Source: Phocaeicola plebeius DSM 17135 (GTDB lineage: Bacteria; Bacteroidota; Bacteroidia; Bacteroidales; Bacteroidaceae). From it: a stretch of DNA of 64,000 nt. Positions within the stretch are counted from its first letter, which is position 1. Every line of letters begins with the position of its first letter. The DNA lies in assembly GCF_000187895.1 (NCBI RefSeq), contig NZ_DS990133.1, positions 414,535 through 478,534 of the forward strand, in the 5' to 3' direction. The notes under the pieces are model-generated. The model made no database searches and was not told where the DNA came from. It worked only from the letters and a program-made list of their open reading frames with translations. Positions 43,920 through 54,100 of the stretch are shown here, piece by piece. Both the position numbers and the translations under genes were made by a program.

Positions 43920-45377
43920 TTACTTTTTCGGTGTATTTTCCAATGTAGCCAGCAAGAAATCATAGAACTTCTTCACAGACGGCACGTGGCAGCGTTCTTC
44001 TGGTGTATGCGGGCACTGCAAAGTAGGACCAAATGAAATCATATCCAGTCCTGGTACAACCGCACCAATGATACCACATTCCAGTCCGGCATGAATCACT
44101 TTCACTTCCGGTGTTTCACCAAACTGTGCCTTATAAGATTCCTTCATGGCATGCAGAATCGGAGAGTTTACATCCGGTTCCCATCCAGAGTAGCTGCCAG
44201 AACGTTCTACGTGCATACCTGCCATAGAGAAACAGCTTTCGATAGCCGTATTGCGATAGTCCTTCATTGATTCGCGAGAGCTGCGTGTCAATACCTTAAT
44301 GGCAGCCTTTCCATTGCCGATTTCTACGATAGCCAGGTTAGAAGAAGTTTCCACTGTATCCGGAATAGTCGGGATGAAACGTTCCACCCCATTCGGACAT
44401 GCATAAATCGCATCCACCAAGTTATCACGGATTTCTTCCGGCACCATCATCTTCGGCAAGTCCACACGTTCTGCCGTAAAGCTGATATTGTCTTCAATGG
44501 TTGCGAATTCATCACGCCATACCTGTTCGCATTCACCCACGAATGCCAGCACATCTTCTACCTCCGAAGCCGGTACGGTAATCACCACTTCACATTCACG
44601 CGGAATGGCGTTGCGCATGTTTCCACCTTCCCATGACACCAGACAAGCCTCATCGTAAGCAATCACCTGGTTCATGAAACGAGCCATCAACTTGTTGGCA
44701 TTAGCATGTCCCCAGCCAATCTGAATACCAGAGTGGCCACCGCGTAATCCCTTCAGTGTCACCTTCAGCGCCACGTCTTCCGGATCTGTTTCTTCTTCCT
44801 TATATTCCAAAGTAGCCGTCAGGTCTTCTCCACCTGCACAGCCAATATAAAGTTCACCTTCTTCTTCTGAATCCAGGTTCAGCAGGATTTCTCCTTCCAC
44901 CGTGCCCTGTTTCAAGCCGAATGCACCATACATACCGGTTTCTTCATCGGCAGTAATCAGCGCTGTCAGCGGACCGTGCTTCAGGGTCTTGTCTTCCATA
45001 ATAGCCATAATGGCTGCCACACCCATACCGTTGTCTGAGCCTAATGTAGTACCTTTAGCCTTCACCCATTCGCCGTCTACATAAACCGGAATAGGATCTT
45101 TTTCAAAATCATGCTGTGTATGTTTGTCTTTCTGAGGAACCATGTCCATGTGAGCCTGAAGGATGACAGACTTCCGGTCTTCCATACCCGGAGTGGCCGG
45201 TTTGCGATAGATTATGTTTCCAGCCTCATCCTGAAATGATTCCACACCTACCTGCTTGCCGAATTCCAGCAAGAAAGCCTGAATTTTTTCCAAATGTCCA
45301 GACGGACGAGGAATTTGCGTCAACGAATAGAAATGCTTCCACACATTCTGCGGAGCCAAAGAAAGAATTTCGTTCAT
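43920..45377 (-). CDS. pepD: Aminoacyl-histidine dipeptidase
   Basis: Cytoplasmic zinc dipeptidase (M20 family) cleaving Xaa-His and other dipeptides. From ATG 45377 it has 485 aa, the same length as E. coli PepD, which supports this start over the longer frame reaching into the preceding gene. Metal-site residues: His76 and Asp78 (QAHMDMV), Asp115 (GSDNGMG) and Glu145/Glu146 (TADEETG). The C-terminal HAGLECGII carries the last histidine ligand. A lid domain lies between about 185 and 390. It follows the flippase-like gene by 35 bp on the same strand and has a strong terminator. Confidence 0.95.
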   Translation of the reverse strand: MNEILSLAPQNVWKHFYSLTQIPRPSGHLEKIQAFLLEFGKQVGVESFQDEAGNIIYRKPATPGMEDRKSVILQAHMDMVPQKDKHTQHDFEKDPIPVYVDGEWVKAKGTTLGSDNGMGVAAIMAIMEDKTLKHGPLTALITADEETGMYGAFGLKQGTVEGEILLNLDSEEEGELYIGCAGGEDLTATLEYKEEETDPEDVALKVTLKGLRGGHSGIQIGWGHANANKLMARFMNQVIAYDEACLVSWEGGNMRNAIPRECEVVITVPASEVEDVLAFVGECEQVWRDEFATIEDNISFTAERVDLPKMMVPEEIRDNLVDAIYACPNGVERFIPTIPDTVETSSNLAIVEIGNGKAAIKVLTRSSRESMKDYRNTAIESCFSMAGMHVERSGSYSGWEPDVNSPILHAMKESYKAQFGETPEVKVIHAGLECGIIGAVVPGLDMISFGPTLQCPHTPEERCHVPSVKKFYDFLLATLENTPKK

Positions 45378-45412
45378 ATTATATTTTTTGATTTTATTCC
45401 GGAAAAGCAATT

Positions 45413-46420
45413 TCACTTCCCGGTCCGTTTCTTATTTACAAGTGGTAAGGCTACAAGCCCGTAAACACCTAGCAAAATTAATAAAAAGGTTTGAATACCG
45501 TGCACCAGCAGGGCAAATATTCCGGCATCTTCCTTTCCCACCCCATACATCATCATCATGGTAATGACTGCAAAGTGCCACGGACCTGCTCCATTAGGAG
45601 TAGGAACGGCCACGGCAATACTGCCCACCACAAACATCACCAGTCCGGGCATCCAGCCCAATGAGGCAGAAAAGTCAAAGCAATAGAAACTCACATAGAA
45701 TTGCAGGAAATAGCATGCCCAGATGCCCACGGTGTAAAAAGCGAACAGCCACGGATGTTTTACATGCCGAAGCGACAAACATCCGGCCCACACATCGTTC
45801 AATATGCCGCGCACCTTCGCAAATACCGTTAAATTGCGGACCAGGAAAAACGCCAGCACGCCCAATGCGAACAGACAGATGAGAGTGATATAAAAGTTGG
45901 TAGAAGTAAACAAGCCCGTAAAGAAGCCCATGTTCGTACCTGTCTTTTCAAAGAATGCCGCAAATACGCGCGACTGGAGCAACAGCGTCACTACGGTAAT
46001 CAGCAGCACACAGATGGTATCAATAAGACGTTCCGTTACCACCGTACCCAGCGATTTGGAGAAAGAAACCCCGTCGTACTTCGACAGGATACCGCAGCGG
46101 GAAACCTCTCCTACACGCGGTACGACCAGATTGGCCGCGTACGACACAAAAACCGCATACACACTGTTCGACACCTTGGGGTATTCACCTAACGGGGCCA
46201 ACGTCAGATTCCAGCGCCAGCCGCGGAACAGATGTCCCAACACACCAAACACCAGCGAAAAGGCCATCCAGCCATAATTCATGCCGCCATCCAGCACGCT
46301 CCCCACACGCCGGAAATCAAAATCGTGGTATGTCCAAAGCAGAATAGCCGCTCCGAGTACCAACGGAAGCGCTATCTGGAAGACCTTATTTAGTACTTTT
46401 TTTAAACCTGTTCGTTCCAA
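45413..46420 (-). CDS. Flippase-like integral membrane protein (LPG synthase TM / UPF0104)
   Basis: Polytopic membrane protein of 335 aa with about eight helices. It belongs to the lysylphosphatidylglycerol-synthase transmembrane/UPF0104 group: FRGWRWNLTLAPLG (about 65-78), YAANLVVPRVGEVSRCGILSKYDGVSFSKSLGTVVTERLIDT (about 95-136) and TPNGAGPWHFAVITMMM (about 270-286) match its conserved loops. The cytosolic lysyltransferase domain of MprF is absent, so only the flippase-type part is present. Lipid flipping is inferred from the family. It is divergent from rsmA with overlapping promoter boxes. Confidence 0.88.
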   Translation of the reverse strand: MERTGLKKVLNKVFQIALPLVLGAAILLWTYHDFDFRRVGSVLDGGMNYGWMAFSLVFGVLGHLFRGWRWNLTLAPLGEYPKVSNSVYAVFVSYAANLVVPRVGEVSRCGILSKYDGVSFSKSLGTVVTERLIDTICVLLITVVTLLLQSRVFAAFFEKTGTNMGFFTGLFTSTNFYITLICLFALGVLAFFLVRNLTVFAKVRGILNDVWAGCLSLRHVKHPWLFAFYTVGIWACYFLQFYVSFYCFDFSASLGWMPGLVMFVVGSIAVAVPTPNGAGPWHFAVITMMMMYGVGKEDAGIFALLVHGIQTFLLILLGVYGLVALPLVNKKRTGK

Positions 46421-46448
46421 AATCAGTCTGTATATAAAGATTTATGTT

Positions 46449-46456
46449 TAACTTTG
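46449..46456 (+). promoter_or_regulatory. Bacteroidetes -7 box for rsmA-mgtE
   Basis: TAACTTTG, 39 bp before the rsmA ATG. The opposing box lies only 7 bp further on. Confidence 0.55.
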
Positions 46457-46463
46457 CAAGTCA

Positions 46464-46471
46464 CAAAGATA
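46464..46471 (-). promoter_or_regulatory. Bacteroidetes -7 box for flippase-pepD
   Basis: Reads TATCTTTG on the minus strand, 43 bp before the start at 46420. It overlaps the expected start region of the rsmA transcript. Confidence 0.5.
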
Positions 46472-46495
46472 ATACGAACATTTAAAACCTGAGGT

Positions 46496-47299
46496 ATGAA
46501 ATTAGTTAAACCTAAAAAGTTTTTAGGACAACACTTCCTGAAAGACCTGCAAGTGGCACAAGACATAGCCGACACGGTAGACGCCTGCCCGGCCCTTCCC
46601 GTTCTCGAAGTAGGTCCCGGAATGGGAGTTCTCACCCAATACCTGCTGAAAAAAGACCGCCCGCTCAAAGTGGTGGAGCTGGATTTTGAATCGGTAGCTT
46701 ACCTGCGTGAGAATTTTCCGCAATTAGGAGACCATATCATCGAGCAGGATTTCCTGAAAATGGACCTCCGGCAACTTTTCGACGGACAGCCTTTTGTGCT
46801 GACCGGCAACTATCCCTACAATATTTCCAGCCAGATATTCTTCAAGATGCTCGACTACAAGGACTTGATTCCCTGCTGCACGGGCATGATTCAGAAGGAA
46901 GTGGCCGAACGCATCGCGGCTCGTCCGGGCAACAAGACCTACGGCATTCTGAGCGTACTGATTCAAGCCTGGTACAGCGTGGAATACCTGTTCACCGTAC
47001 ACGAACATGTATTCAATCCTCCTCCCAAGGTAAAGAGTGCCGTCATCCGCATGACCCGCAACGAGACCAAGGAGTTGGGATGCAACGAGCAATTGTTCAA
47101 GCAGATTGTCAAGACGACATTCAACCAGCGTCGCAAGACGCTCCGCAACTCCATTTCTCCGATTCTGGAGAAAGGAAATCCGCTCAGTGCCGACCCTATC
47201 TTCAACAAACGGCCTGAACAGCTTTCCGTACAAGACTTCATCGACCTGACCAACCGGGTGGAAGAAGCCTTGAATTCCTCAGCCGCAAAGGCCGAGTGA
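46496..47299 (+). CDS. rsmA: 16S rRNA dimethyladenosine transferase
   Basis: Dimethylates two adjacent adenines in the 3' hairpin of 16S rRNA using S-adenosylmethionine, a late step in small-subunit maturation. It has 267 aa. Motifs: N-terminal KKFLGQHFLKD (6-16), SAM-binding VLEVGPGMGVLTQYLL (about 37-52) and the catalytic NYPYNISS (about 103-110), followed by the C-terminal helical domain with FNQRRKTLRN. It is followed by mgtE after 55 bp without a terminator. Confidence 0.97.
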   Translation: MKLVKPKKFLGQHFLKDLQVAQDIADTVDACPALPVLEVGPGMGVLTQYLLKKDRPLKVVELDFESVAYLRENFPQLGDHIIEQDFLKMDLRQLFDGQPFVLTGNYPYNISSQIFFKMLDYKDLIPCCTGMIQKEVAERIAARPGNKTYGILSVLIQAWYSVEYLFTVHEHVFNPPPKVKSAVIRMTRNETKELGCNEQLFKQIVKTTFNQRRKTLRNSISPILEKGNPLSADPIFNKRPEQLSVQDFIDLTNRVEEALNSSAAKAE

Positions 47300-47354
47300 C
47301 CCTGCACACGAGACTTACAGACTACGATAACAACCCTCATCAGGAGTTTACAAG

Positions 47355-48695
47355 ATGAATAGCGAAGATATTAAATTAGTCACCGAACTGATTGAGAAGA
47401 AAGATTCCGACCAGTTAAAAGAAGTCATCAAGGACCTGCATCCGGCCGACATCGCCGAGCTGTGCAACGAGCTGGACGCAGAAGATGCCCGCTTCATCTA
47501 CCTGCTGCTGGACAACGAAACGGCAGCCGACGTACTGATTGAAATGGACGAGGATGCCCGAAAGAAATTCCTCGAAATCCTTCCCCCTGAAACCATCGCC
47601 AAGCGCTTTGTCGACTACATGGATTCGGACGATGCCGTAGACATCATCCGTGAAATGGACGAAGACAAGCAGGAAGAAGTGCTTTCACACATTGAAGACA
47701 TCGAACAGGCAGGCGACATCGTCGACTTGCTGAAATACGACGAAGACACCGCCGGCGGTTTGATGGGTACGGAAATGGTGATCGTGAATGAGAACTGGAG
47801 TATGCCCGAATGCCTGCGCGAAATGCGACTGCAGGCAGAAGAAATGGACGAGATATATTATGTATATGTGGTAGACGACGATGAACGCCTGCGCGGCGTA
47901 TTCCCACTGAAAAAGATGATTACCAGTCCGTCGGTTTCCAAGGTAAAACACGTAATGAAAAAGGACCCGATTTCCGTCCATGTGGATACGCCCATTGAAG
48001 AGGTAGTGCAGACCATTGAAAAATATGACTTGGTGGCCGTTCCTGTGGTCGACAGCATCGGCCGCCTGGTAGGGCGCATCACCGTAGACGACGTAATGGA
48101 CGAGGTGCGTGAACAGGCCGAACGCGACTACCAGTTGGCATCCGGTTTGTCACAGGACGTAGAAACAGACGACAACGTGTTCCGCCAGACCACCGCACGC
48201 CTTCCGTGGCTGCTCATCGGTATGCTGGGTGGAATCGGTAACTCCATGATTCTAGGCAACTTTGACTCTACCTTTGCCGCTCATCCGGAAATGGCGCTCT
48301 ACATTCCCCTTATCGGTGGAACGGGAGGAAACGTGGGAACCCAGTCCTCCGCATTGGTTGTGCAAGGTCTGGCCAACAGCTCACTGAACGCCGAAAACAC
48401 GTTCAAGCAGGTTCTGAAAGAATCCGTTGTAGCCCTTATCAATGCCACCATCATTTCCATGCTGGTGTATATCTACAACTTCATCCGTTTCGGAGCTACA
48501 GCTACGGTCAGCTATTCGGTATCCATCAGCCTGTTTGCCGTGGTCATGTTTGCTTCCATTTTCGGCACACTGGTACCCATGACTCTGGAAAAACTGAAAA
48601 TTGATCCAGCCATTGCCACCGGACCGTTTATCTCCATTACCAACGACATTATCGGTATGCTCATGTACATGGGAATTACCGTATTATTATCTTAA
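47355..48695 (+). CDS. mgtE: Magnesium transporter MgtE
   Basis: Inner-membrane magnesium channel of 446 aa. Cytoplasmic N domain of superhelical repeats (about 10-125; LHPADIAELCNELDAEDA), a CBS pair (about 130-250; PLKKMITSPSVSKVKHVMKKD, VDSIGRLVGRITVDDVMDE), a connecting plug helix, then five membrane helices (about 280-446) with GGTGGNVGTQSSALVVQGLA. The acidic N and CBS domains act as the magnesium sensor in this family. Probably co-transcribed with rsmA; the reason is not obvious. Confidence 0.95.
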   Translation: MNSEDIKLVTELIEKKDSDQLKEVIKDLHPADIAELCNELDAEDARFIYLLLDNETAADVLIEMDEDARKKFLEILPPETIAKRFVDYMDSDDAVDIIREMDEDKQEEVLSHIEDIEQAGDIVDLLKYDEDTAGGLMGTEMVIVNENWSMPECLREMRLQAEEMDEIYYVYVVDDDERLRGVFPLKKMITSPSVSKVKHVMKKDPISVHVDTPIEEVVQTIEKYDLVAVPVVDSIGRLVGRITVDDVMDEVREQAERDYQLASGLSQDVETDDNVFRQTTARLPWLLIGMLGGIGNSMILGNFDSTFAAHPEMALYIPLIGGTGGNVGTQSSALVVQGLANSSLNAENTFKQVLKESVVALINATIISMLVYIYNFIRFGATATVSYSVSISLFAVVMFASIFGTLVPMTLEKLKIDPAIATGPFISITNDIIGMLMYMGITVLLS

Positions 48696-48715
48696 ATTTT
48701 CGTTAAACAGAACAC

Positions 48716-48825
48716 AAATGCGTTTGAAGTAAAACACAAGTACATTTTACTTCAAACGCATTTACGTTTTAATCAAAGCGTCTTTGCGTTTTCTTTCAAA
48801 CGCAAGGGCGTTTTTTTCACCCCCT
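48716..48825. repeat. 22-bp tandem array C (core GCGTTT / AAACGC)
   Basis: Units of 22 bp start at 48716, 48738, 48760 and 48782, with a weaker fifth at 48804. All five share C and TTT at unit positions 6 and 8-10 (GCGTTTT in most), and units 1-4 are rich in AAA/CAAA with units 2 and 4 ending CAAACGC. A perfect 19-bp inverted repeat joins 48716-48734 and 48745-48763. An 8-bp one (TTGCGTTT / AAACGCAA) joins 48784-48791 and 48798-48805 and is followed by a T-run, so its end could terminate mgtE. The remainder of the 304-bp gap is A+T-rich with no gene. Confidence 0.8.
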
Positions 48826-48999
48826 CTACAAGCCCTTCTGAGCCACATTCCTCGTCTTTTTATTTCTAAAAATGATTCTTACCTTATAGTTTTTTTCTGA
48901 AAAAGTATGAAAATCAGATTTTTTTTCTTTAATTTGTAAGAACCTTTACTAATGGTAAAGAAAAAACTAGGATATTATACTCTTTAAAATCTATATACG

Positions 49000-50805
49000 A
49001 TGGAAGTAAATGAAACCAACCGCCCATTAACCGAAACTCCGATGGAACAACCCATTGAAGCACCGGTTCCTACTGTTGAAGACACCGAAAAGGAAACATC
49101 CGCTCCCAAACAGACACTGGAAGAAGTGGTGCAACGCCTCAAGGAAATCAACGAGAAAAACGACCTGACCGACAAGCAGGAAATCGATTCACTTAAACAA
49201 ACGTTCTATAAACTACAAAAAGCCAAATCAGAAGCGGCACGGAAAGCTTTCATCGACGAAGGGGGAAAGGCAGAAGACTTCACTCCGGAAACAGAACCGG
49301 CAGAAGAAGAGTTCAAAGCTGTCATGAACGCCATCAAGGAGAAAAGAAATGCCTTAGCGGCTGCACAGGAAAAGGAAAAAGAGGATAATCTGACCAAGAA
49401 ACTGGGTATCTTGGAAAGAATGAAGTTCCTGACCGAATCGCAGGAAGATACCAACAAGATATACGACGAATTTAAAAAGTTACAGCAAGAATGGAATGAA
49501 ATAGGCCAGATTCCGGTAGCCAAAGTAAACGAGTTGTGGAAAACCTACCAGCTTTACACCGAAAAATTCTATGACATGGTGAAGCTGAACAACGAATTCC
49601 GCGAATATGACTTCAAGAAAAATCTGGAGCAGAAAACCCGTTTGTGCGAAGCTGCAGAAAAATTGGCTGAAGAGCCCGACGTAATTTCTGCTTTCCACCA
49701 GTTGCAGAAACTTCATCAGGAATTCCGTGCCATCGGTCCGGTAGCTAAAGACCTGCGCGAAGAAATCTGGAGCCGTTTCAAGGCTGCCTCTACCGTGGTC
49801 AACAAACGTCATCAGCAACATTTTGAAGAACTGAAAGAAAAAGAACAGAATAACCTGGACCAGAAGACGGTGATTTGCGAAATCGTGGAAGGTATGGAAT
49901 ATGACACCTTCACTACTTTTGCCGACTGGGAAGACAAGACCAATGAAATCCTTGCCCTTCAGGCCAAATGGAAAACCATCGGCTATGCTCCGCAAAAGAT
50001 GAACGTCAAGATTTTCGAACGTTTCCGCGCTGCCTGCGATGAATTCTTCCGCCGGAAAGCTGCTTTCTTCAAATCTGTGAAGGAAACAATGGCAGCCAAC
50101 CTGGAAAAGAAAAAAGCGTTCTGCGAAAAGGCTGAAGCCCTGAAAGAAAGTACCGACTGGAAAGAAACAGCTGAAATCCTGACCAAGCTCCAGAAAGAAT
50201 GGAAGAACATCGGTCCGGTAGCCAAAAAGCATTCCGATGCCGTATGGAAACGATTCATCGGTGCCTGCGACTATTTCTTTGAACGGAAAAACAAGGCGAC
50301 TTCTTCACAACGCTCGGAAGAAGTGGAAAACCTAGCAAAGAAAGAAGATGTCATTAAGCGTATGGCTGCCCTGGAAGCTGCCGGAACTGCAGACGATGCA
50401 ACTGCCGAACAAGTACGTGCCCTGATGAAGGAATGGAATGCCATCGGCTTCGTTCCTTTCAAGGAAAAAGACCGTCTGTATAAAGAATTCCATGCATTGG
50501 TAGACAAGCTGTTCGACCGCCTGCACCTGTCGGCTACCGAAAAACGCCTGAGCAGTGTACGCACCAACGGAAACAAGGAAGGAAATCTCTACCGCGACCG
50601 TGAACGTCTGGTTCGCACTTACGAAGGACTGAAAAACGACATTCAGACCTACGAAAACAACCTTGGCTTCCTGAATTCTTCTTCCAAGAAGGGAAATACC
50701 CTGGTAGCTGATATCAGCCGTAAGATTGAACGTCTGAAAAAAGACATGGAACTGGTATTGAAAAAAATCAAGGATATTGATGAAAGTTTGAAAGAAAAAG
50801 AATAA
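49000..50805 (+). CDS. DUF349-repeat coiled-coil protein
   Basis: Cytoplasmic helical protein of 601 aa made of tandem DUF349 repeats, seen as recurring W-x-x-x-G-(P/Q/Y)-(V/A)-(P/A)-x-K units: LQQEWNEIGQIPVAKVNELW, KLHQEFRAIGPVAKDLREEIW, LQAKWKTIGYAPQKMNV, LQKEWKNIGPVAKKHSDAVW and LMKEWNAIGFVPFKEKDRLY. An acidic, disordered N-terminus (about 1-35) and a C-terminal coiled coil (about 530-600) frame them. DUF349 proteins of Bacteroidetes have no firm function that I know. Own terminator downstream. A near-match promoter (TTAATTTG, about 48932-48939) is too weak to call. Confidence 0.88.
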   Translation: MEVNETNRPLTETPMEQPIEAPVPTVEDTEKETSAPKQTLEEVVQRLKEINEKNDLTDKQEIDSLKQTFYKLQKAKSEAARKAFIDEGGKAEDFTPETEPAEEEFKAVMNAIKEKRNALAAAQEKEKEDNLTKKLGILERMKFLTESQEDTNKIYDEFKKLQQEWNEIGQIPVAKVNELWKTYQLYTEKFYDMVKLNNEFREYDFKKNLEQKTRLCEAAEKLAEEPDVISAFHQLQKLHQEFRAIGPVAKDLREEIWSRFKAASTVVNKRHQQHFEELKEKEQNNLDQKTVICEIVEGMEYDTFTTFADWEDKTNEILALQAKWKTIGYAPQKMNVKIFERFRAACDEFFRRKAAFFKSVKETMAANLEKKKAFCEKAEALKESTDWKETAEILTKLQKEWKNIGPVAKKHSDAVWKRFIGACDYFFERKNKATSSQRSEEVENLAKKEDVIKRMAALEAAGTADDATAEQVRALMKEWNAIGFVPFKEKDRLYKEFHALVDKLFDRLHLSATEKRLSSVRTNGNKEGNLYRDRERLVRTYEGLKNDIQTYENNLGFLNSSSKKGNTLVADISRKIERLKKDMELVLKKIKDIDESLKEKE

Positions 50806-50824
50806 GTTTCTCAAAACACAGCAT

Positions 50825-50866
50825 AAAAAAGCCCGTTTTTCAAAAGTAAAAGCGGGATTTTTTTAT
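50825..50866 (+). terminator. Terminator of DUF349 gene
   Basis: Stem CCCGTTTTt / AAAAGCGGG with short loop and a run of seven T, 20 bp after the stop. The remaining 190 bp up to the susC promoter are A+T-rich with no gene. Confidence 0.75.
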
Positions 50867-51055
50867 GCCCCTTTCTTACTAAAAATATATTCTAATATTA
50901 AAACTATAATTAATATCTATAATCATACTCCCGCCCTTCAATATAAACATAATAAAACATTTTATAAACAAATAATAGCATAGTGTTATATATACACCAT
51001 TTTTATAAAAAAATCTGATATTACAATATTTATTTTGCTTTTTTCATAAAAATAA

Positions 51056-51086
51056 TTTGATATTAAATTTCACATTATTATATTTG
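51056..51086 (+). promoter_or_regulatory. Promoter of the SusC/SusD operon
   Basis: Complete Bacteroidetes promoter: -33 TTTG (51056-51059), 19-bp spacer, -7 TATATTTG (51079-51086), 28 bp before the SusC ATG. Confidence 0.7.
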
Positions 51087-51114
51087 TAAATGTAGTTAAT
51101 TTTATCAAGTACTT

Positions 51115-54100
51115 ATGAAAAAAACAATTCTGTTATTGGGTATTTACTTATGTATTGCCATAAGTAATATACTAGCTCAGACATCCCAAGTGGCGGGACT
51201 CGTGGTTACTGCAGAAGAAAATGAACCTGTTGTAGGTGCTTCTGTATTAGTAGTAGGAACAACTATTGGTGGAATTACGGACTTGGACGGAAAATTCACT
51301 CTGAACAACGTACCATCTTCTGCCCGTAGCTTACAAATTTCTTTTATCGGCTACAAAACTCAAACACTACCAATCAACAGAAAAGGAGTCATGAAGGTAG
51401 TTCTGGAATCTGATTCAGAGGTACTAGAAGAAGTGGTTGTTACCGGTATGACCAAAGTTGACAAACGCTTATTTACAGGAGCAGCCGACCGCTTGACAGC
51501 ATCAGATGTAAAACTAGATGGTATGGCCGACATCAGCCGTGGCTTGGAAGGACGTTCTGCAGGTGTATCCGTACAGAATGTATCAGGAACCTTCGGTACA
51601 GCCCCTAAAATCCGTGTACGTGGTGCCACTTCTATCTATGGAAACTCCAAACCATTATGGGTTGTAGATGGAGTTATTATGGATGATGTAGTAGAAATTG
51701 GAGCCAATGACCTGTCTTCAGGAGATGCAACAACGCTTATCAGTTCAGCAATTGCCGGCCTCAACTCAGATGATATTGAAAGTTTCCAAATTCTAAAAGA
51801 CGGATCTGCCACATCTATTTATGGTGCCAGAGCTATGGCAGGTGTGATTGTAGTCAACACTAAAAAAGGAAAAGCCGGAACAAGCCGTTTCAACTATACA
51901 GGAGAATTTACTACACGCTTAAAGCCCTCTTACCGGACATTCAACATCATGAATTCACAGGATCAGATGGGAATCTACAAAGAATTACAAGACAAAGGAT
52001 GGCTCAATCTGGCAAGTACATACCGAGCAGCCAACAGTGGAGTATATGGAAAAATGTATCACCTTATAAATACATACGACCCTGAAACAGGACAATTTGC
52101 ATTATTAAACAACACGCTAAATCGCAATGCATATCTGCGCCAAGCGGAATACAGAAATACAGACTGGTTCGATTTACTATTCAGCAATGCCCTGATGATG
52201 AATCACTCTATCAGCATGTCTAGTGGATCAGACAAATCTACGTCTTATGTTTCTTTAAGCGCAATGACGGATCCAGGATGGATGAAAGGCACAAATGTAC
52301 AACGCTATACAGCAAACTTAAATACAACATATAATATTCATAAGGATTTGTCAATAACAGTTATAGCCAATGGATCTTATCGTAAACAGAAAGCACCGGG
52401 AACCATTGGCCAATCAAGGGACGCTGTCACAGGAGAAGTGTCCAGAGGATTTGATATCAACCCTTATTCTTATGCCTTGAACACTTCAAGAACCTTAGAC
52501 CCCAATGAATATTATACACGTAACTATGCCGATTTTAATATATTCAACGAATTAAACACCAATAATATCACCCTAAACGTCGTGGACTTAAAGTTCCAGG
52601 GAGAATTAAAGTGGAAGCCTATCATGGGATTAGAAATTAGTGCGTTGGGAGCAGTGAAATATTCATCCTCTTCACAAGAACATAAAATCACAGAACATTC
52701 TAATCAAGCCATGGCCTATCGCGCAATGGACGATGCAACCATGAGAGACAATAACCCGTGGTTATATACAGACCCTGACATTATTAACTCTCTGCCATTT
52801 TCTATCCTTCCTAAAGGCGGATTCTACAACAAAACCGATTATCGCATGTTTAGCTACGACTTCCGTCTATCGGCTTCATGGAACAAGGTATTTGGTAACG
52901 ACAACATCATAAATCTATATGCAGGTATGGAGGCCAATGCCCAAGACCGCTCCAATAATGCTTTCCAAGGATGGGGTATGCAATATGACAACGGTGAAAT
53001 TCCTTACTTTGATTACAACGCATTCAAAAAGATGCGAGAAGATAACTCTGATTACTATTCTTTAACTAATACCAAAAGAAGAACATTGGCCTACTTTGCA
53101 ACAGGAACCTACTCTTACCAAGGACGCTACAGCCTAACAGGAACATTTCGTTACGAAGGCTCTAACCGATTAGGAAAAGCCCGCTCTGCACGCTGGTTAC
53201 CTACATGGAATATAGGTGTAGCATGGAATATGCATGAGGAAAAATTCTTCGAGAAGCTTCAACCTGCACTTTCCCACTTTACCCTGAAATCATCTTATAG
53301 CTTGACAGCTGATGCTGGTCCTGCCGACGTTACAAATTCTTTTGTAAATATCAACAGTTATACTCCATGGCGTCCCAGCGCTTCTGTCGGTGAGTCCGGA
53401 TTACACATTGTAGAACTGGAAAATGGCGATTTGACATATGAGAAAAAGCATGAAATCAATGTAGGAGTTGATATGGGTTTCCTGAACAACCGGATAAACA
53501 TGGAATTAGCGTGGTACAAACGCAACAACTATGACCTGATAGGAGCCGTACTAACCCAAGGAGTTGGTGGCGAAACAAGAAGAAATGCCAACCTTGCATC
53601 TATGAAATCACATGGATATGAAGTTAGTCTATCTACTCAAAACATTGTAACCAAAGATTTCCAATGGACAACAGACTTTATCTTTGGCTATAGCAAAACC
53701 AAGATTACAGATCTTAAATCACAGACTTATTTATTTGACTTGGTAACCGGATACGGTCAGCGAGAGGGATATGACTGGGGAAGCTTATTCTCCATTCCAT
53801 TTGCCGGCCTTGACGAAGATGGTTTCCCGACCTTCTGGTGGAACGGAGAACTTATTGACAAAACAAATTATGGATCTATCAATTTCCAGCAAATTCAAGA
53901 TGTAGACTTCTTGAAGTATGAAGGGCCGCGCGACCCGACAATAACTGGTAGTTTTGGAAACGTATTCAAATACAAGGGGTTCAAACTAAATGTATTTATC
54001 ACTTACTCTGCAGGAAATAAAGTAAGACTAGACCCTCAATTCTCTAGTACATACAATGACCTGGACGCAACTCCTAAGGATTTCAAGAACCGTTGGATGC

